32,391 nucleotides of DNA from Verrucomicrobiota bacterium (GTDB lineage: Bacteria; Verrucomicrobiota; Kiritimatiellia; Kiritimatiellales; Tichowtungiaceae). The notes beneath the pieces are model-generated. The model was not told the DNA's origin. It saw only the letters and a program-made list of their open reading frames with translations, and did no database searches. Below, piece after piece: positions 7,507 to 17,154 of this stretch (its first letter is position 1; every line of letters starts with the position of its first letter). The stretch covers positions 1-32,391 of the forward strand of contig JASKKX010000016.1 in NCBI GenBank assembly GCA_030153935.1, given 5' to 3'. A program made the position numbers and the translations under genes.

Positions 7507-9039
7507 ATGCCTTCTTTTATTGAAAAAATCGGAAAATTGTTCAAGAGACAAGAAACCTACCGCCCGTCGCAATCCAAAGCAGCAGCGGACAAACGTCCCG
7601 CAGAGGAAAAGCCCGCCAACCCGTCCAAACCGGCTGAACAGCAGGGTGCTCCGGTCAGTACCCGTCGCAACCGCAGCGGGAAGACCCGGAAATCTGCAGG
7701 CGGAGCCCCGCCGCCGCAAGAGAAGCAGACTCCTGAAAAACCGTGGGATCCCGCTTCGTTTCAGGTTGAGCCGGAAAAAGGGAAAACCCGCTTTCAGGAT
7801 CTCAATCTGCCTGTTGCCATCATGCATGCCATCGCCGACCTTAACTTTCGCTACTGCACTCCCATTCAGGCGGAAATTCTGCCGCTGACTCTCGAAGGAA
7901 AAGATATGGCCGGCAAAGCACAGACCGGCACCGGGAAAACCGCCGCGTTTCTGCTGGGGATCTTCGCGAATTTTATAAAGGATTCCAAAGGGGCCCCCAA
8001 GCCCGGCACCCCGCGCGCGCTCATCCTCGCCCCGACCCGTGAACTGGCCATGCAGATCCGTGATGATGCCGAGAAACTCGGCAAATACACATCTTTCCGC
8101 ACCCTCGCCATCTACGGAGGAATTGACTACGATAAACAGCGCCGCATGCTGGACCAACCGGTCGACATCGTTGTTGCCACTCCAGGCCGCCTGATTGACT
8201 TCGTCCAGCAGAATGTACTGAACCTGAGCCAGGTTGAAACTCTCGTCATTGACGAAGCGGATCGAATGCTCGACATGGGCTTTATCCCGGATGTCCGCCG
8301 CATCGTTTACAAAACTCCGCCGAAAGAAAAACGACAGACTCTGCTCTTCAGTGCCACGCTCGACGACGAAGTCATGCGTCTCGCAGCCGCCTGGATGGTC
8401 AATCCGGGAAAAATTGAAATTGAGCCCGACCATACCGCCACGGAACTGATCGATCAACAAGTCTATATCGTCACCGACGACCAGAAATTTGCCCTGCTCT
8501 ATAACATTCTCAAAAAAGAAGTAAAAGACAGCTCGGCACTGATCTTCACCAACCGGCGTGACCAGGCAGAACGCCTTTCCGAGGAACTCTACCGGTTCGG
8601 TCTCGATTGTGAAATGCTCTCCGGAGCTGTCGCACAGAATAAACGTCAGCGGATTCTAGCCGCATTTAAAGAGGGTCGCACCAAACTGGTCGTCGCCACC
8701 GATGTCGCCGGACGCGGAATTCATGTGGATGACATCACCCATGTTATCAACTTCAACATTCCGTCACGTCCGGATGATTATGTGCATCGCATCGGCCGCA
8801 CAGGCCGCGCCGGCAAGAAGGGAATCTCGGTGACCTTCGCCTGCGAAAAGGAATCATTTGAACTCCCCGCGATCGAAGAACTGCTTGGAGAGCGTCTGTC
8901 CTGCATCAGGCCGGAAAAAGATATGCTGGAACTTCCCGAGCCGGTGCGCAAAGCGCCTGCCCGGAAGCCCCGCCCGCCGCAACGGCGAAAAGGGTCCAAC
9001 CGCTCGTCATCGCGGCGCCGCAAACCGCCGCGCCGCTAG
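7507..9039 (+). CDS. DEAD-box ATP-dependent RNA helicase, RhlB/RhlE-like
   Basis: A 510-residue RNA helicase that unwinds RNA structure using ATP, acting in RNA turnover or ribosome assembly. After a low-complexity, basic and proline-rich N-terminal tail of about 90 residues come the Q motif (FQDLNLP...TPIQ, 96-121), Walker A AQTGTGKT (138-145), PTREL, ATPGRLIDF, the DEAD-box IDEADRML, the SAT motif FSATL, and the second RecA domain with ATDVAGRGIH and HRIGRTGRAG. The C-terminal tail of about 45 residues is rich in arginine, serine and proline, typical of RNA-tethering tails. The YDKQRRML and GRLIDFVQQN details are closest to RhlB, but the sub-class is not certain. No strong ribosome binding site precedes the ATG. 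A terminator follows near 9139. Confidence 0.93.
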   Translation: MPSFIEKIGKLFKRQETYRPSQSKAAADKRPAEEKPANPSKPAEQQGAPVSTRRNRSGKTRKSAGGAPPPQEKQTPEKPWDPASFQVEPEKGKTRFQDLNLPVAIMHAIADLNFRYCTPIQAEILPLTLEGKDMAGKAQTGTGKTAAFLLGIFANFIKDSKGAPKPGTPRALILAPTRELAMQIRDDAEKLGKYTSFRTLAIYGGIDYDKQRRMLDQPVDIVVATPGRLIDFVQQNVLNLSQVETLVIDEADRMLDMGFIPDVRRIVYKTPPKEKRQTLLFSATLDDEVMRLAAAWMVNPGKIEIEPDHTATELIDQQVYIVTDDQKFALLYNILKKEVKDSSALIFTNRRDQAERLSEELYRFGLDCEMLSGAVAQNKRQRILAAFKEGRTKLVVATDVAGRGIHVDDITHVINFNIPSRPDDYVHRIGRTGRAGKKGISVTFACEKESFELPAIEELLGERLSCIRPEKDMLELPEPVRKAPARKPRPPQRRKGSNRSSSRRRKPPRR

Positions 9040-9138
9040 ACGGGTTCGCTGCCTCCGCGATATCAACGGCGGCGAATGGTTACTGCAATAATTACGCAAG
9101 CCGGGATTTCCGGGATCGACGAAGCGGGGCGTTCAGAA

Positions 9139-9173
9139 AACGAAAAGGCTCCCGAAGAGAGAGCCTTTTCGTT
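9139..9173. terminator. Bidirectional terminator between the helicase and glnN
   Basis: A perfect 13-bp stem, AACGAAAAGGCTC at 9139-9151 and its complement at 9161-9173, with a nine-base loop. The arms are A-rich on the left and T-rich on the right, so each strand ends in a U-rich 3' arm (CCTTTTCGTT). It sits between the converging helicase (ends 9039) and glnN (ends 9191) and can serve both. Confidence 0.75.
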
Positions 9174-9190
9174 GCTGATATCTGAGACCA

Positions 9191-11242
9191 TTACATCATA
9201 AACATCATTTCAGCATAGGACGGTAACGGCCAGAAGTCTTCCGGAACTATCTTTTCGAGAGCATCGACCGATGCGCGGACTTTGCTCATCGCCGCAATCT
9301 GTTTTTCCGCTCCGTTTGCTTTTTCGAGTGCCGCAACAGCTTTGTACAGCTTTTCGGTTTCCGCGCACATGCCTTTCAGCGATGCCTTGGCACCAACCGT
9401 CGTTCCTCCGACTGCGTCGATGCTCTTGACCGACACTGCCAGCTCAGCCTGCGCGGTCATTACCGCCGGAATAATCATGGTTTTGGCCATCGTCAATGCG
9501 GTATTGGCTTCGATTTCAATCGTCTTCTCATAGGCTTCTTTGTAGATCTCGTAACGGGAATGGAGTTCTTTTTCGCTCAGTACACCGTATTTCCTGAAAA
9601 GCTCGATCGCCTTGCTGCCGGTATACGCCTTGAGTGCATCCAGTGTTTTTTTGACGTTCGGCAGACCGCGCTTTTCAGCTTCTGCCGCCCATTCGTCGGT
9701 ATAATTGTCACCGTTGAACAGAATGCGTTTGTGCTTTTTGATGATACCGGAGAGCAGTTTCTGCAACGCTTCGTTGAATGCCTTCCCGGCAGCCACATCC
9801 GCTTCAAGTTTTGTGCAGATTTCGTCGAAGGCTTCCGCCACGATCGTATTGAGTACAACATTGGCACCCGCCGGATTCTGATTCGAGCCAACTGCGCGGA
9901 ACTCAAACTTGTTGCCGGTGAAAGCAAACGGGGATGTACGGTTCCGGTCGGTGTTGCCGCGAGGAAGGATCGGAAGCGTGTCTACGCCGAGATGAATGAC
10001 TCCACCCTGCCTGGAACTGTTGGCCGGACCTTTTTCAATCTGTTCAACGATATCGGTGAGCTGATCGCCGAGGAAGACCGAAATAATGGCCGGCGGAGCT
10101 TCGTTCGCACCCAGACGATGATCATTCCCGGCAGTGGCAACCGAAGCACGCAGAAGATCCGCATGGGTATCCACCGCTTTGATAAGAGCGCAGATGACGG
10201 TCATAAATTTAGCGTTTTCGTGCGGATTGTCTCCGGGTGAAAGCCAGTTTTTCCCGTCCGGACCGCAAAGCGACCAGTTGTTGTGTTTGCCGGATCCATT
10301 AACCCCTGCATACGGTTTCTCGTGCAGCAGACAAACAAGACCGTGTCTTTCGGCAGTTTTGCGAAGCACTTCCATGGTCATCATGCTCTGGTCAACAGCA
10401 AGATTCAGCTCTTGAAAGAACGGAGCAATTTCGAACTGGGCCGGGCAGACTTCGTTGTGACGGGTCTTAGACGGGATGCCTATACGCCAAAGTTCGGTAT
10501 CAAGGTCTTCCATGAAAGCCAGGACACGGGTTTTGATCGCGCCGAAGTAGTGGTCTTCCAATTGCTGGTGTTTGGCCGGGGCACTGCCGAACAGCGTGCG
10601 ACCGGTTTGCTGCAGGTCAAGACGAGCGTTATAGTATTCTTCGTCCACTAGAAAGTATTCCTGCTCGGAACCGAGAGTGGCAAATGCCCGCTGCTGCACT
10701 TCAATACCAAACAGCTTAGCCAGACGGCAGGATTGTTCATTAAGAGCTTTCATTGAACGCAGCAGCGGGGTCTTTTTATCGAGAGCCTCGCCATGGTAGC
10801 CGCAAAAAACGGTGGGGATACAAAGGGTGTTATCCTTAATGAAAGCCGGGCTGCTGGGGTCCCAACCGGTATAACCACGGGCTTCAAAAGTGGCACGCAG
10901 CCCTCCGGACGGAAAACTGGACGCATCCGGCTCGCCCTGAATCAGCTCGGCACCGGAGAATTTACAAACCACGGATCCTTCGCCGTCGGGGATGATGAAT
11001 GAATCATGTTTTTCAGCAGTTGACCCGGTCAGCGGCTGGAACCAGTGCGTAAAATGTGTTGCGCCCTTGGCAATTGCCCATTCTTTCATGGCCTCGGCAA
11101 CTTCGTCGGCAACACCGGCATTCAGATTTTTGCCGATTTTAATGGTTGCCTCAAGCGATTTAACAGTCGCCTCGGCAAGGTGTTCACGCATTACACGCAT
11201 GCTGAACACATTCTCTCCGAATTTTTCAATCGTACTGGACAT
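9191..11242 (-). CDS. glnN: Glutamine synthetase type III
   Basis: A 683-residue enzyme making glutamine from glutamate, ammonia and ATP in the cytoplasm, as a large oligomer of two stacked rings in the known type III enzymes. The N-terminal region ([15 protein letters not shown], then [18 protein letters not shown]) and the [18 protein letters not shown] active-site segment are the hallmarks of type [17 protein letters not shown] holds metal-binding glutamates. The C-terminal extension of about 200 helical residues that type I lacks is present. The ATG at 11242 is preferred because GGAGA lies just upstream; another ATG four codons earlier (11254) has no such site. It lies downstream of glnA on the same strand but behind two terminator hairpins, so it probably has its own promoter, which I could not identify. 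Type III enzymes are not known GlnE targets. Confidence 0.95.
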   Translation of the reverse strand: MSSTIEKFGENVFSMRVMREHLAEATVKSLEATIKIGKNLNAGVADEVAEAMKEWAIAKGATHFTHWFQPLTGSTAEKHDSFIIPDGEGSVVCKFSGAELIQGEPDASSFPSGGLRATFEARGYTGWDPSSPAFIKDNTLCIPTVFCGYHGEALDKKTPLLRSMKALNEQSCRLAKLFGIEVQQRAFATLGSEQEYFLVDEEYYNARLDLQQTGRTLFGSAPAKHQQLEDHYFGAIKTRVLAFMEDLDTELWRIGIPSKTRHNEVCPAQFEIAPFFQELNLAVDQSMMTMEVLRKTAERHGLVCLLHEKPYAGVNGSGKHNNWSLCGPDGKNWLSPGDNPHENAKFMTVICALIKAVDTHADLLRASVATAGNDHRLGANEAPPAIISVFLGDQLTDIVEQIEKGPANSSRQGGVIHLGVDTLPILPRGNTDRNRTSPFAFTGNKFEFRAVGSNQNPAGANVVLNTIVAEAFDEICTKLEADVAAGKAFNEALQKLLSGIIKKHKRILFNGDNYTDEWAAEAEKRGLPNVKKTLDALKAYTGSKAIELFRKYGVLSEKELHSRYEIYKEAYEKTIEIEANTALTMAKTMIIPAVMTAQAELAVSVKSIDAVGGTTVGAKASLKGMCAETEKLYKAVAALEKANGAEKQIAAMSKVRASVDALEKIVPEDFWPLPSYAEMMFMM

Positions 11243-11327
11243 ATTTCTCTCCATTTATTTTCATTTCCGGCTGCAGATCTCTGCTCCGGTCTGTTTTTGA
11301 TAAAAACCAGGGACGGGCGAGGTGATT

Positions 11328-11364
11328 CAAAAACGTCCCCCGGTCCCTTAAATAAGCCGGGGAC
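11328..11364 (-). terminator. Second terminator hairpin between glnA and glnN
   Basis: Read on the minus strand, GTCCCCGG (11364-11357) pairs with CCGGGGGAC (11343-11335), with one bulged base and a loop of about 13. A run of five T (11333-11329) follows after one base. It lies about 105 bases past the glnA stop and about 90 bases before the glnN start. Confidence 0.5.
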
Positions 11365-11422
11365 ACAACCCGCGGCGTCCATCCGCAAGCTGTCATTTCA
11401 GCAATCGTTATTCAATACACAG

Positions 11423-11448
11423 AAAAGGGCTCCTGGCCAGAACCCCTT
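11423..11448 (-). terminator. Terminator directly after glnA
   Basis: On the minus strand AAGGGGTTC (11448-11440) pairs with GAGCCCTTT (11432-11424) around the seven-base loop TGGCCAG, including two G-U pairs. The 3' arm runs into TTTT (11426-11423). It stands 21 bases beyond the glnA stop codon. Confidence 0.6.
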
Positions 11449-11469
11449 CCTGCTGTTTCGGTCTGTGGT

Positions 11470-12897
11470 CTAGATATCATAATACATAGCGAATTCCCAC
11501 GGGTGAGGGCGTAAGGCTAGTGCCTTTGCTTCATTTCGAAGTTTGTAGCTGATCCAGGTATCAATGACATCCTGGGTAAAAACGTCGCCTTTCAGCAGGA
11601 AACTGTGATCAGCCTGAAGTGCCAGAAGAGCCTCCTCCAATGTTGCGGGAGTATGCGGTACACTCGCCAGCTCCTCGGGCGGAAGATCATAAATATCCTT
11701 ATCCAGCGGCTGGCCGGGATCAATCTTGTTCTGAATCCCGTCAATGGCAGCCATCAGCAGCGCGGAGAATGCAAGATAGCCGTTGCAGCTTGGATCCGGA
11801 CAGCGGAATTCAAGCCGTTTTGCCTTCGGTGAATTGGAATACATCGGAATGCGAACGGCCGCGCTGCGGTTCCGGCTGGAATAAGCCAGATTTACCGGGG
11901 CTTCGAAACCGGGAACCAGGCGTTTGTAGCTGTTCGTGGTGGGATTGGTGAAGGCCAAGAGAGCCGGCGCATGCTTCAGGATTCCGCCGATAGCATACAT
12001 ACAGGTCTCAGACAGACCCGAATACCCGTCGCCGGCGAACAGATTCTGGCCGTCTTTCCAGATCGACAAATGGGTATGCATCCCGCTGCCGTTATCATTC
12101 CAGAGAGGCTTCGGCATAAAGGTCACCGTTTTACCGTATTTGGTGGCAACATTTTTAATGACGTATTTATATTTAAGCAGATTATCGCCCATTTCAACGA
12201 GCGGTGCAAAGCGCAGATCGATTTCGGCCTGTCCGCCTGTCGCCACTTCATGATGCTGACATTCCATTTCGACACCCAGATCCTGCAGGCTCAGCATCAT
12301 TTCGCTGCGCATGTCCTGAAACTTATCCGTCGGCGGAACCGGAAAATACCCCTCTTTGTACCGCGGTTTATATCCGAGGTTCGGAGACTCCTCCTTCCCG
12401 GAGTTCCAGCGGCCTTCGACCGAATCAATCCTGTAGTAGCCTTCATGCTCGTTCTGATCAAAACGGACATCATCAAAAATAAAGAATTCCGCCTCCGGTC
12501 CTATATAAGCGGTATCGCCAATACCAACGGTTTGCAGGTATTTTTCAGCCTTGCGGGCAATATTGCGCGGATCGCGGGTATAGTCTTCTCCGGTAACCGG
12601 ATCACAGATGTTGCAGATCATCACCAGTGTCTTATGCTCAAAGAAAGGATCAATAAACGCGGTTTCCGCAACCGGTTTAACGAGCATATCAGACTCATTA
12701 ATGACCTGCCACCCGCGGATACTCGATCCGTCAAAACCCAGCCCTTCTTCAAAGGTGCTTTCTTTGACTTCACAAACCGGAACCGAAAAGTGCTGCCACA
12801 AACCGGGGAAATCCATAAAACGAAGATCGACGATCTTCACCTCTTCTTTCGCGATCAGATCCAGCACCTCTTTCGGCGACGTCCATTTCTTCATCAT
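11470..12897 (-). CDS. glnA: Glutamine synthetase type I
   Basis: A 475-residue dodecameric glutamine synthetase. Characteristic regions in order: the beta-grasp N-terminus with FDGSSIRGW (55-63), metal-binding [10 protein letters not shown] (134-143), [17 protein letters not shown] with its active-site histidine, the [23 protein letters not shown] block (329-351), and the adenylylation loop [10 protein letters not shown] with Tyr403. The tyrosine in this loop marks the beta-type enzyme switched off by GlnE, which is encoded just upstream. The ATG at 12897 follows a strong GGAGGG; the second ATG three bases later is possible. A sigma-54-type promoter lies 70-85 bases upstream and a terminator follows the stop, so it is probably its own nitrogen-controlled unit. 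Confidence 0.97.
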   Translation of the reverse strand: MMKKWTSPKEVLDLIAKEEVKIVDLRFMDFPGLWQHFSVPVCEVKESTFEEGLGFDGSSIRGWQVINESDMLVKPVAETAFIDPFFEHKTLVMICNICDPVTGEDYTRDPRNIARKAEKYLQTVGIGDTAYIGPEAEFFIFDDVRFDQNEHEGYYRIDSVEGRWNSGKEESPNLGYKPRYKEGYFPVPPTDKFQDMRSEMMLSLQDLGVEMECQHHEVATGGQAEIDLRFAPLVEMGDNLLKYKYVIKNVATKYGKTVTFMPKPLWNDNGSGMHTHLSIWKDGQNLFAGDGYSGLSETCMYAIGGILKHAPALLAFTNPTTNSYKRLVPGFEAPVNLAYSSRNRSAAVRIPMYSNSPKAKRLEFRCPDPSCNGYLAFSALLMAAIDGIQNKIDPGQPLDKDIYDLPPEELASVPHTPATLEEALLALQADHSFLLKGDVFTQDVIDTWISYKLRNEAKALALRPHPWEFAMYYDI

Positions 12898-12964
12898 ATT
12901 TTTCCCTCCATTCTGTCTTCAAACAAGTTAATCGCCGGAAAATACAATATCCGTCATGTTTTGA

Positions 12965-12980
12965 AGCAAGAACTGAGCCA
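12965..12980 (-). promoter_or_regulatory. Sigma-54-type promoter for glnA
   Basis: On the minus strand TGGCTC (12980-12975) is followed by five bases and TTGCT (12969-12965). This matches the sigma-54 (RpoN) consensus TGGCAC-N5-TTGCW with one mismatch and keeps the invariant GG and GC ten bases apart. Transcription would begin near 12954, about 57 bases before the glnA ATG. Sigma-54 control of glnA is classical in proteobacteria; whether it applies here is inferred. No enhancer site was recognised. Confidence 0.6.
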
Positions 12981-13094
12981 ACCACTGAACTTTTCGGTTC
13001 TCATTAAAATAAGTAACGGGGAGCAAACCAGTAATAAAAGTTTTAATTCCTGCAAGACAGCTGCCGCGAGACAAAATTGTAATATAAACCGCCG

Positions 13095-16000
13095 TCATAT
13101 TACTTTTTTGTATGAGTTAAGGCGGTTAAGTTCTTCAGTATATATCTCACGAACCTCTTCGGTTCTCCGGGATAAGTCATCCAGAAAGTTGTCTGCTTTT
13201 GCATCGGTTCCCGACAGTCGTTTTGCCAGCGCATTCAATTCATCCGTATGTGCCGGGATTTCATGAATCTGCCGGTTTTCCAAAATTTGTAAAAAATGTT
13301 CCACTCTGCGCAGAAAAACATAGTGGCCGGCGAGCAAACCGGCTGTCCGTTCAGAAAGCAGATCGTGACCTCCAAGGAGGCGCAATGCCTGCAGCGTGTT
13401 GCCGACCAGAATATCCGGATATCTGTAGGCAAAAGAGAGCTGATATCCCTGAACAAGAAACTCAATGTCACGAATTCCGCCAATCCCTGTTTTTACGTCA
13501 TGGGTTAACGAGTTTTGTTTTGTTATCTGCTGAATTGCAGCTTTGCGCATGGAACAGATGGAAGAGACAATCGCGTCAACAGGCAGCGGGCGGGATAACA
13601 GTGACCGGACCTCCTTAAGGAAGGGATCGCCGGTCTCCCGGCTTCCGGCAACAATCCGACTTTTAAGAAGAGTCTGGATTTCCCATAAAGCCGCTTTGTT
13701 TTTGTAATAATCTTTCATTGATTCCGTTGTAAGCGGCTGTTCGCCCGCTGAACCGTAGGGGCGGAGCCGGAAATCAATCCGATAGGCATAGCCGTCGGAA
13801 GTGTGTCGCGTCAGGTTCCTGCAGAGCCGATTCAGCAGCCGGCTCAGAATTTCTCTCTCTTTCCCAACCAAGACGGAATTCCGTTCGAAAGGCTCGAATC
13901 CGGCTATTAAGTCGATGTCCGAACTGTAATTCAACTCTTCTCCGCCGAGTTTTCCTAAACCGATAAGAAAAAAACGGCTCACAAGTGATTCATATCCTGA
14001 AGGAATGTGTCCTTCATCCATCAGGTGCCGCCAGGTATTTCGGATTGCTTCTTCAAGGACGGCATCGGCCAGCGCAGAAAGGTCGCCGGTAATCTCCTCA
14101 ATCGGCGCTTTCAGGATCATATCACGGGTTCCGATGCGGAGGATTTCACGCCGCCGAAAGCGACAGACTGCGGATGGCCATTCCTCATAAGGTTCTGAAC
14201 CCAGGGTCGATTCGGCCAGTTCCGCAATCAATGTTTCGCGGCTGCGCGGCCTCTGGAGGACAACAGGATCTGTCACCCAGCTTAAAAACCCCGGATAACG
14301 GATCAGGCTGTCGGCCAAAAACTGGCTGCGGGAAAAGATGCCCAGCAGAATATCCAGTCTTTTCGGCTGGGAAAGAAGGGTCTGAAAATGTTCAAGCGGA
14401 TTGTCTGCCTTCGAAACGAATCGGTCCCAGTTATTCAATGCCATATCCGGGGCCGGTTCGTGCTTCAAATGGTCGCAGGCCAGAACCGCCAGGGACAGGA
14501 ATACCTCGCGGCGCCGACCTCTTCCTGCCAGAGAATGCAGGTTGGAAAACGCTCGTCCAGCATCACGGAATCCAGCTCTTTTCAACACATCCGTTACAGC
14601 CGGATCGTTCCTGTCCGACGAAAGCAGCACATCGGCTATATTGCCGCCTGCAGAGCCCGGAAGCGATTTGCGGCCATAGTGTTTTTCGACAAACGCACGA
14701 ACAGCGGCTGTGCGGGTCTCAACGTCGAGGTGGAGTTGTTCGGACGGAGAAAGGCCGTCCTTCTCCTCATACCCCATACGCCTTGCAAGATGCATATATT
14801 CATCACTTTTGATCTCCGGCAGAAAAAGATCCCGCGCGGATCCACGCAGCATTCGCAACCCATTGATCAACCTGCGGGCAAACCCGTAGGCACTCACAAG
14901 ACGTTCCTGCTCTTCGGCATCCAGGATTCCCGCTTCTCGCAAGCCGGCGAGAGCCTGATGGATCTGCGGAGTCCTCAGGGCGTCGTGTTCCGCTCCGAAC
15001 TCCACCTGCAGAAGCTGTACCGTATATTCCAGATCCACCAGAGCACCGGGGCTGAATTTTGCATTAAAACGCCCCGGTTTATTTTTTTCGGTCGCCTGCC
15101 GCGCCCTCAGTTTATGAATATCCTCCAGCTTGATTTCCCGCACCCGGTATACAAACTCATCGCGCAGGCGTTCCAGACGGGTTCCGAACGTGTGATCTCC
15201 GGCAATCGTTCGCATTCGCACCAAGGCAAGGCGTTCATACGACAGCGCCGGACCGCCCGGCCCGTAGTATTTACAGAAGTTTTCCAGGCTGCAGGCCAGC
15301 GGACCGCTGTGTCCGTACGGCCGCAGACGCAAGTCCACTTCGAAAATTCCCTCCCGTTTCGCCAGAATCGACTTGGCAGTAAGACGGGCCAGTTCACAAA
15401 AAAACTCTGCATTACTGATCGAATGTTCGCCATCCGTGCTGCCGTTGTCGCTGTAAACGAAAAGAAGCTCGATATCCGATGCATAGCCGAGGGCAATACC
15501 GCCCAGCTTACCAAGGCCCATCACAGCGTAGTGGGCAGGCAGACCGCCGACTGTGCGAGGGTGTCCGTGACGGGCTGTCAAAATTTCCCAAATTATACCG
15601 GCCGTTTTTTCCACAACCAGTTCTGCAAGAGCGGTCAGTCTTCGGGCCAGTTCACTGAACTGCATGCCACGCTGCAGAATGTGATCCAGATCGATCAGGA
15701 AAATTTCCCGGTCTTTGAATTGGTTAAGCATTTTCAGCCGCTCTTCGGTCGTCGTACAGGAGGCCAGAGCGGCATCAAGTCGCGCGCGCAGGGGTGTCGA
15801 AGAAGCAATCGGCACAGTGCCATCGACAGGCGGCTGCAGGATCGGAAGCAGTGATTCATACTGAAGCCGGATAAAATCCTCCCAGAGGAAGTCACTTGCT
15901 CCCAGCAGGCGGGCGAGGTCGCGCATCGTGCGGGGGCCTGATATGATTTCCAGCCAGTCCTGCCGATTCGGTGCCGCAATGATATCCTGTACCAGCTGCC

Positions 16001-16904
16001 AATAGCGGGAAAGTGCCTTATAGGGATCCGGTGCCGAAGGAAGAAAAAAAGTGAACTGTTTGGTCAGTAAAACTGAGAGCTGAATCCGCTCGCGCACATT
16101 TTTATCGGTCAGAGAGCGTTCCGACCGGTCACTGATTTCGATAGTATCCTCCACACGGCCGCGGACCGTTCGGATACGCACACGTTCAATCGACAGCCCC
16201 TGCAGGGACAGCGCAATACTCAGGGCATAAAGAAAAGCCGGTGTGTCCTGAGAAACAACACGGAGAGTTGCCGTGCTGGACGAAACGTCTGTCATTGAAA
16301 TGTCCATCGGATAAAGTACGGGAGATGACTGCCGCGTCAGTTCACCAAGGGAAACGGTCACCGCATTGTTTACAATCCGCCGGGCCTCTTCGGATGATTT
16401 GGCGGAACCTTCCTCCAGAAGTCGAATAACCTCAGCAAGCCGCTTTCCCAGCAGACTCATCTGTTCTGAGGCCGAACGATTTGACTTATTGCGCAGAATA
16501 AAGCGGTCAATAATCCGGCGACGGCGCAGCAAATCAGGGGTATTGAATCGCGGCTGCCGTCTTCGGCTGGATACAGCGGGTGTTTCCGTCCGGGCGTATG
16601 TGAAAACATTCCCGGAAAGAATGGAAAATCCATAGGCCGCCAACAAACCGGATATAACGGAAAATTCGGAAGCATAATCAAACGCGAGCACGGTCCAGAC
16701 TATCGTTCCGTTTTCACCGTCTGAAACAATCGTTGCCACCGGATGATCGCTGTTCAGATCCTGCAGCAGGCGCACATGGCAGGCAATTTCTCCGTTGGAA
16801 AAGTGTTTAAAATAATCTTCAGGCAGGCGGGAGAGGTGCTGTTGGACGGCCTTGAGCTGGAGGCCGTCGTCCAGGCAAAAAATTTCGTTAACAGTCGGCT
16901 TCAT
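13095..16904 (-). CDS. glnE: Glutamine synthetase adenylyltransferase/adenylyl-removing enzyme with N-terminal ACT-like region
   Basis: A 1269-residue protein that adds AMP to, and removes it from, the loop tyrosine of glutamine synthetase. E. coli GlnE is 946 residues; the extra length is an N-terminal region of about 300 residues with two ACT-like segments (about 68-106 and 211-258, the latter STATLRVVSQDTPAFLYALS) resembling those of GlnD. Two nucleotidyltransferase halves follow. The first has GLGKLGGIALGYASDIELL (Asp477, Glu479) and KFSPGALVDLEYTVQ; the second has GLGKLGGEELNYSSDIDLI (near 982-1000) and GIGGIRDIEFLVQ. By memory the first half looks like the E. coli C-terminal half and the second like its N-terminal half. 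The ATG at 16904 follows a GGCGGGG; the longer open frame upstream reads unlike protein. It ends about 200 bases before glnA. Confidence 0.93.
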   Translation of the reverse strand: MKPTVNEIFCLDDGLQLKAVQQHLSRLPEDYFKHFSNGEIACHVRLLQDLNSDHPVATIVSDGENGTIVWTVLAFDYASEFSVISGLLAAYGFSILSGNVFTYARTETPAVSSRRRQPRFNTPDLLRRRRIIDRFILRNKSNRSASEQMSLLGKRLAEVIRLLEEGSAKSSEEARRIVNNAVTVSLGELTRQSSPVLYPMDISMTDVSSSTATLRVVSQDTPAFLYALSIALSLQGLSIERVRIRTVRGRVEDTIEISDRSERSLTDKNVRERIQLSVLLTKQFTFFLPSAPDPYKALSRYWQLVQDIIAAPNRQDWLEIISGPRTMRDLARLLGASDFLWEDFIRLQYESLLPILQPPVDGTVPIASSTPLRARLDAALASCTTTEERLKMLNQFKDREIFLIDLDHILQRGMQFSELARRLTALAELVVEKTAGIIWEILTARHGHPRTVGGLPAHYAVMGLGKLGGIALGYASDIELLFVYSDNGSTDGEHSISNAEFFCELARLTAKSILAKREGIFEVDLRLRPYGHSGPLACSLENFCKYYGPGGPALSYERLALVRMRTIAGDHTFGTRLERLRDEFVYRVREIKLEDIHKLRARQATEKNKPGRFNAKFSPGALVDLEYTVQLLQVEFGAEHDALRTPQIHQALAGLREAGILDAEEQERLVSAYGFARRLINGLRMLRGSARDLFLPEIKSDEYMHLARRMGYEEKDGLSPSEQLHLDVETRTAAVRAFVEKHYGRKSLPGSAGGNIADVLLSSDRNDPAVTDVLKRAGFRDAGRAFSNLHSLAGRGRRREVFLSLAVLACDHLKHEPAPDMALNNWDRFVSKADNPLEHFQTLLSQPKRLDILLGIFSRSQFLADSLIRYPGFLSWVTDPVVLQRPRSRETLIAELAESTLGSEPYEEWPSAVCRFRRREILRIGTRDMILKAPIEEITGDLSALADAVLEEAIRNTWRHLMDEGHIPSGYESLVSRFFLIGLGKLGGEELNYSSDIDLIAGFEPFERNSVLVGKEREILSRLLNRLCRNLTRHTSDGYAYRIDFRLRPYGSAGEQPLTTESMKDYYKNKAALWEIQTLLKSRIVAGSRETGDPFLKEVRSLLSRPLPVDAIVSSICSMRKAAIQQITKQNSLTHDVKTGIGGIRDIEFLVQGYQLSFAYRYPDILVGNTLQALRLLGGHDLLSERTAGLLAGHYVFLRRVEHFLQILENRQIHEIPAHTDELNALAKRLSGTDAKADNFLDDLSRRTEEVREIYTEELNRLNSYKKVI

Positions 16905-17154
16905 AAAAGAACCCCGCCATTTTGCATCCGGCAAACGATGGAAACGACTGCGCCGTTCCGACCTTCTATAGCCACCCTGTTTTGGCCGGCAACCCGACTG
17001 ATTCTCAGCAGAACAGATCCATTTCAAAACCAACCCGCTTAAAAACGGACGCTGCTTACAGGTATGATCTGATGACTTACAGCGCGGAATCCAGTACGGA
17101 TCCAGTCAAGCCGTTTAATGATTATGCCGCATATATAAAAAAAGCCCTTACCGA

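Noticed and set aside
7480-8460. 326-codon open frame on the - strand
   Set aside because: Antisense to the DEAD-box helicase, with arginine- and phenylalanine-rich sequence typical of shadows.
11971-13266. 431-codon open frame on the + strand
   Set aside because: It is antisense to glnA, rich in phenylalanine, arginine and histidine runs, and matches no family; a shadow of the conserved coding sequence.
14388-15854. 488-codon open frame on the + strand
   Set aside because: Antisense to glnE, whose motifs are unmistakable on the other strand; no recognisable domains.
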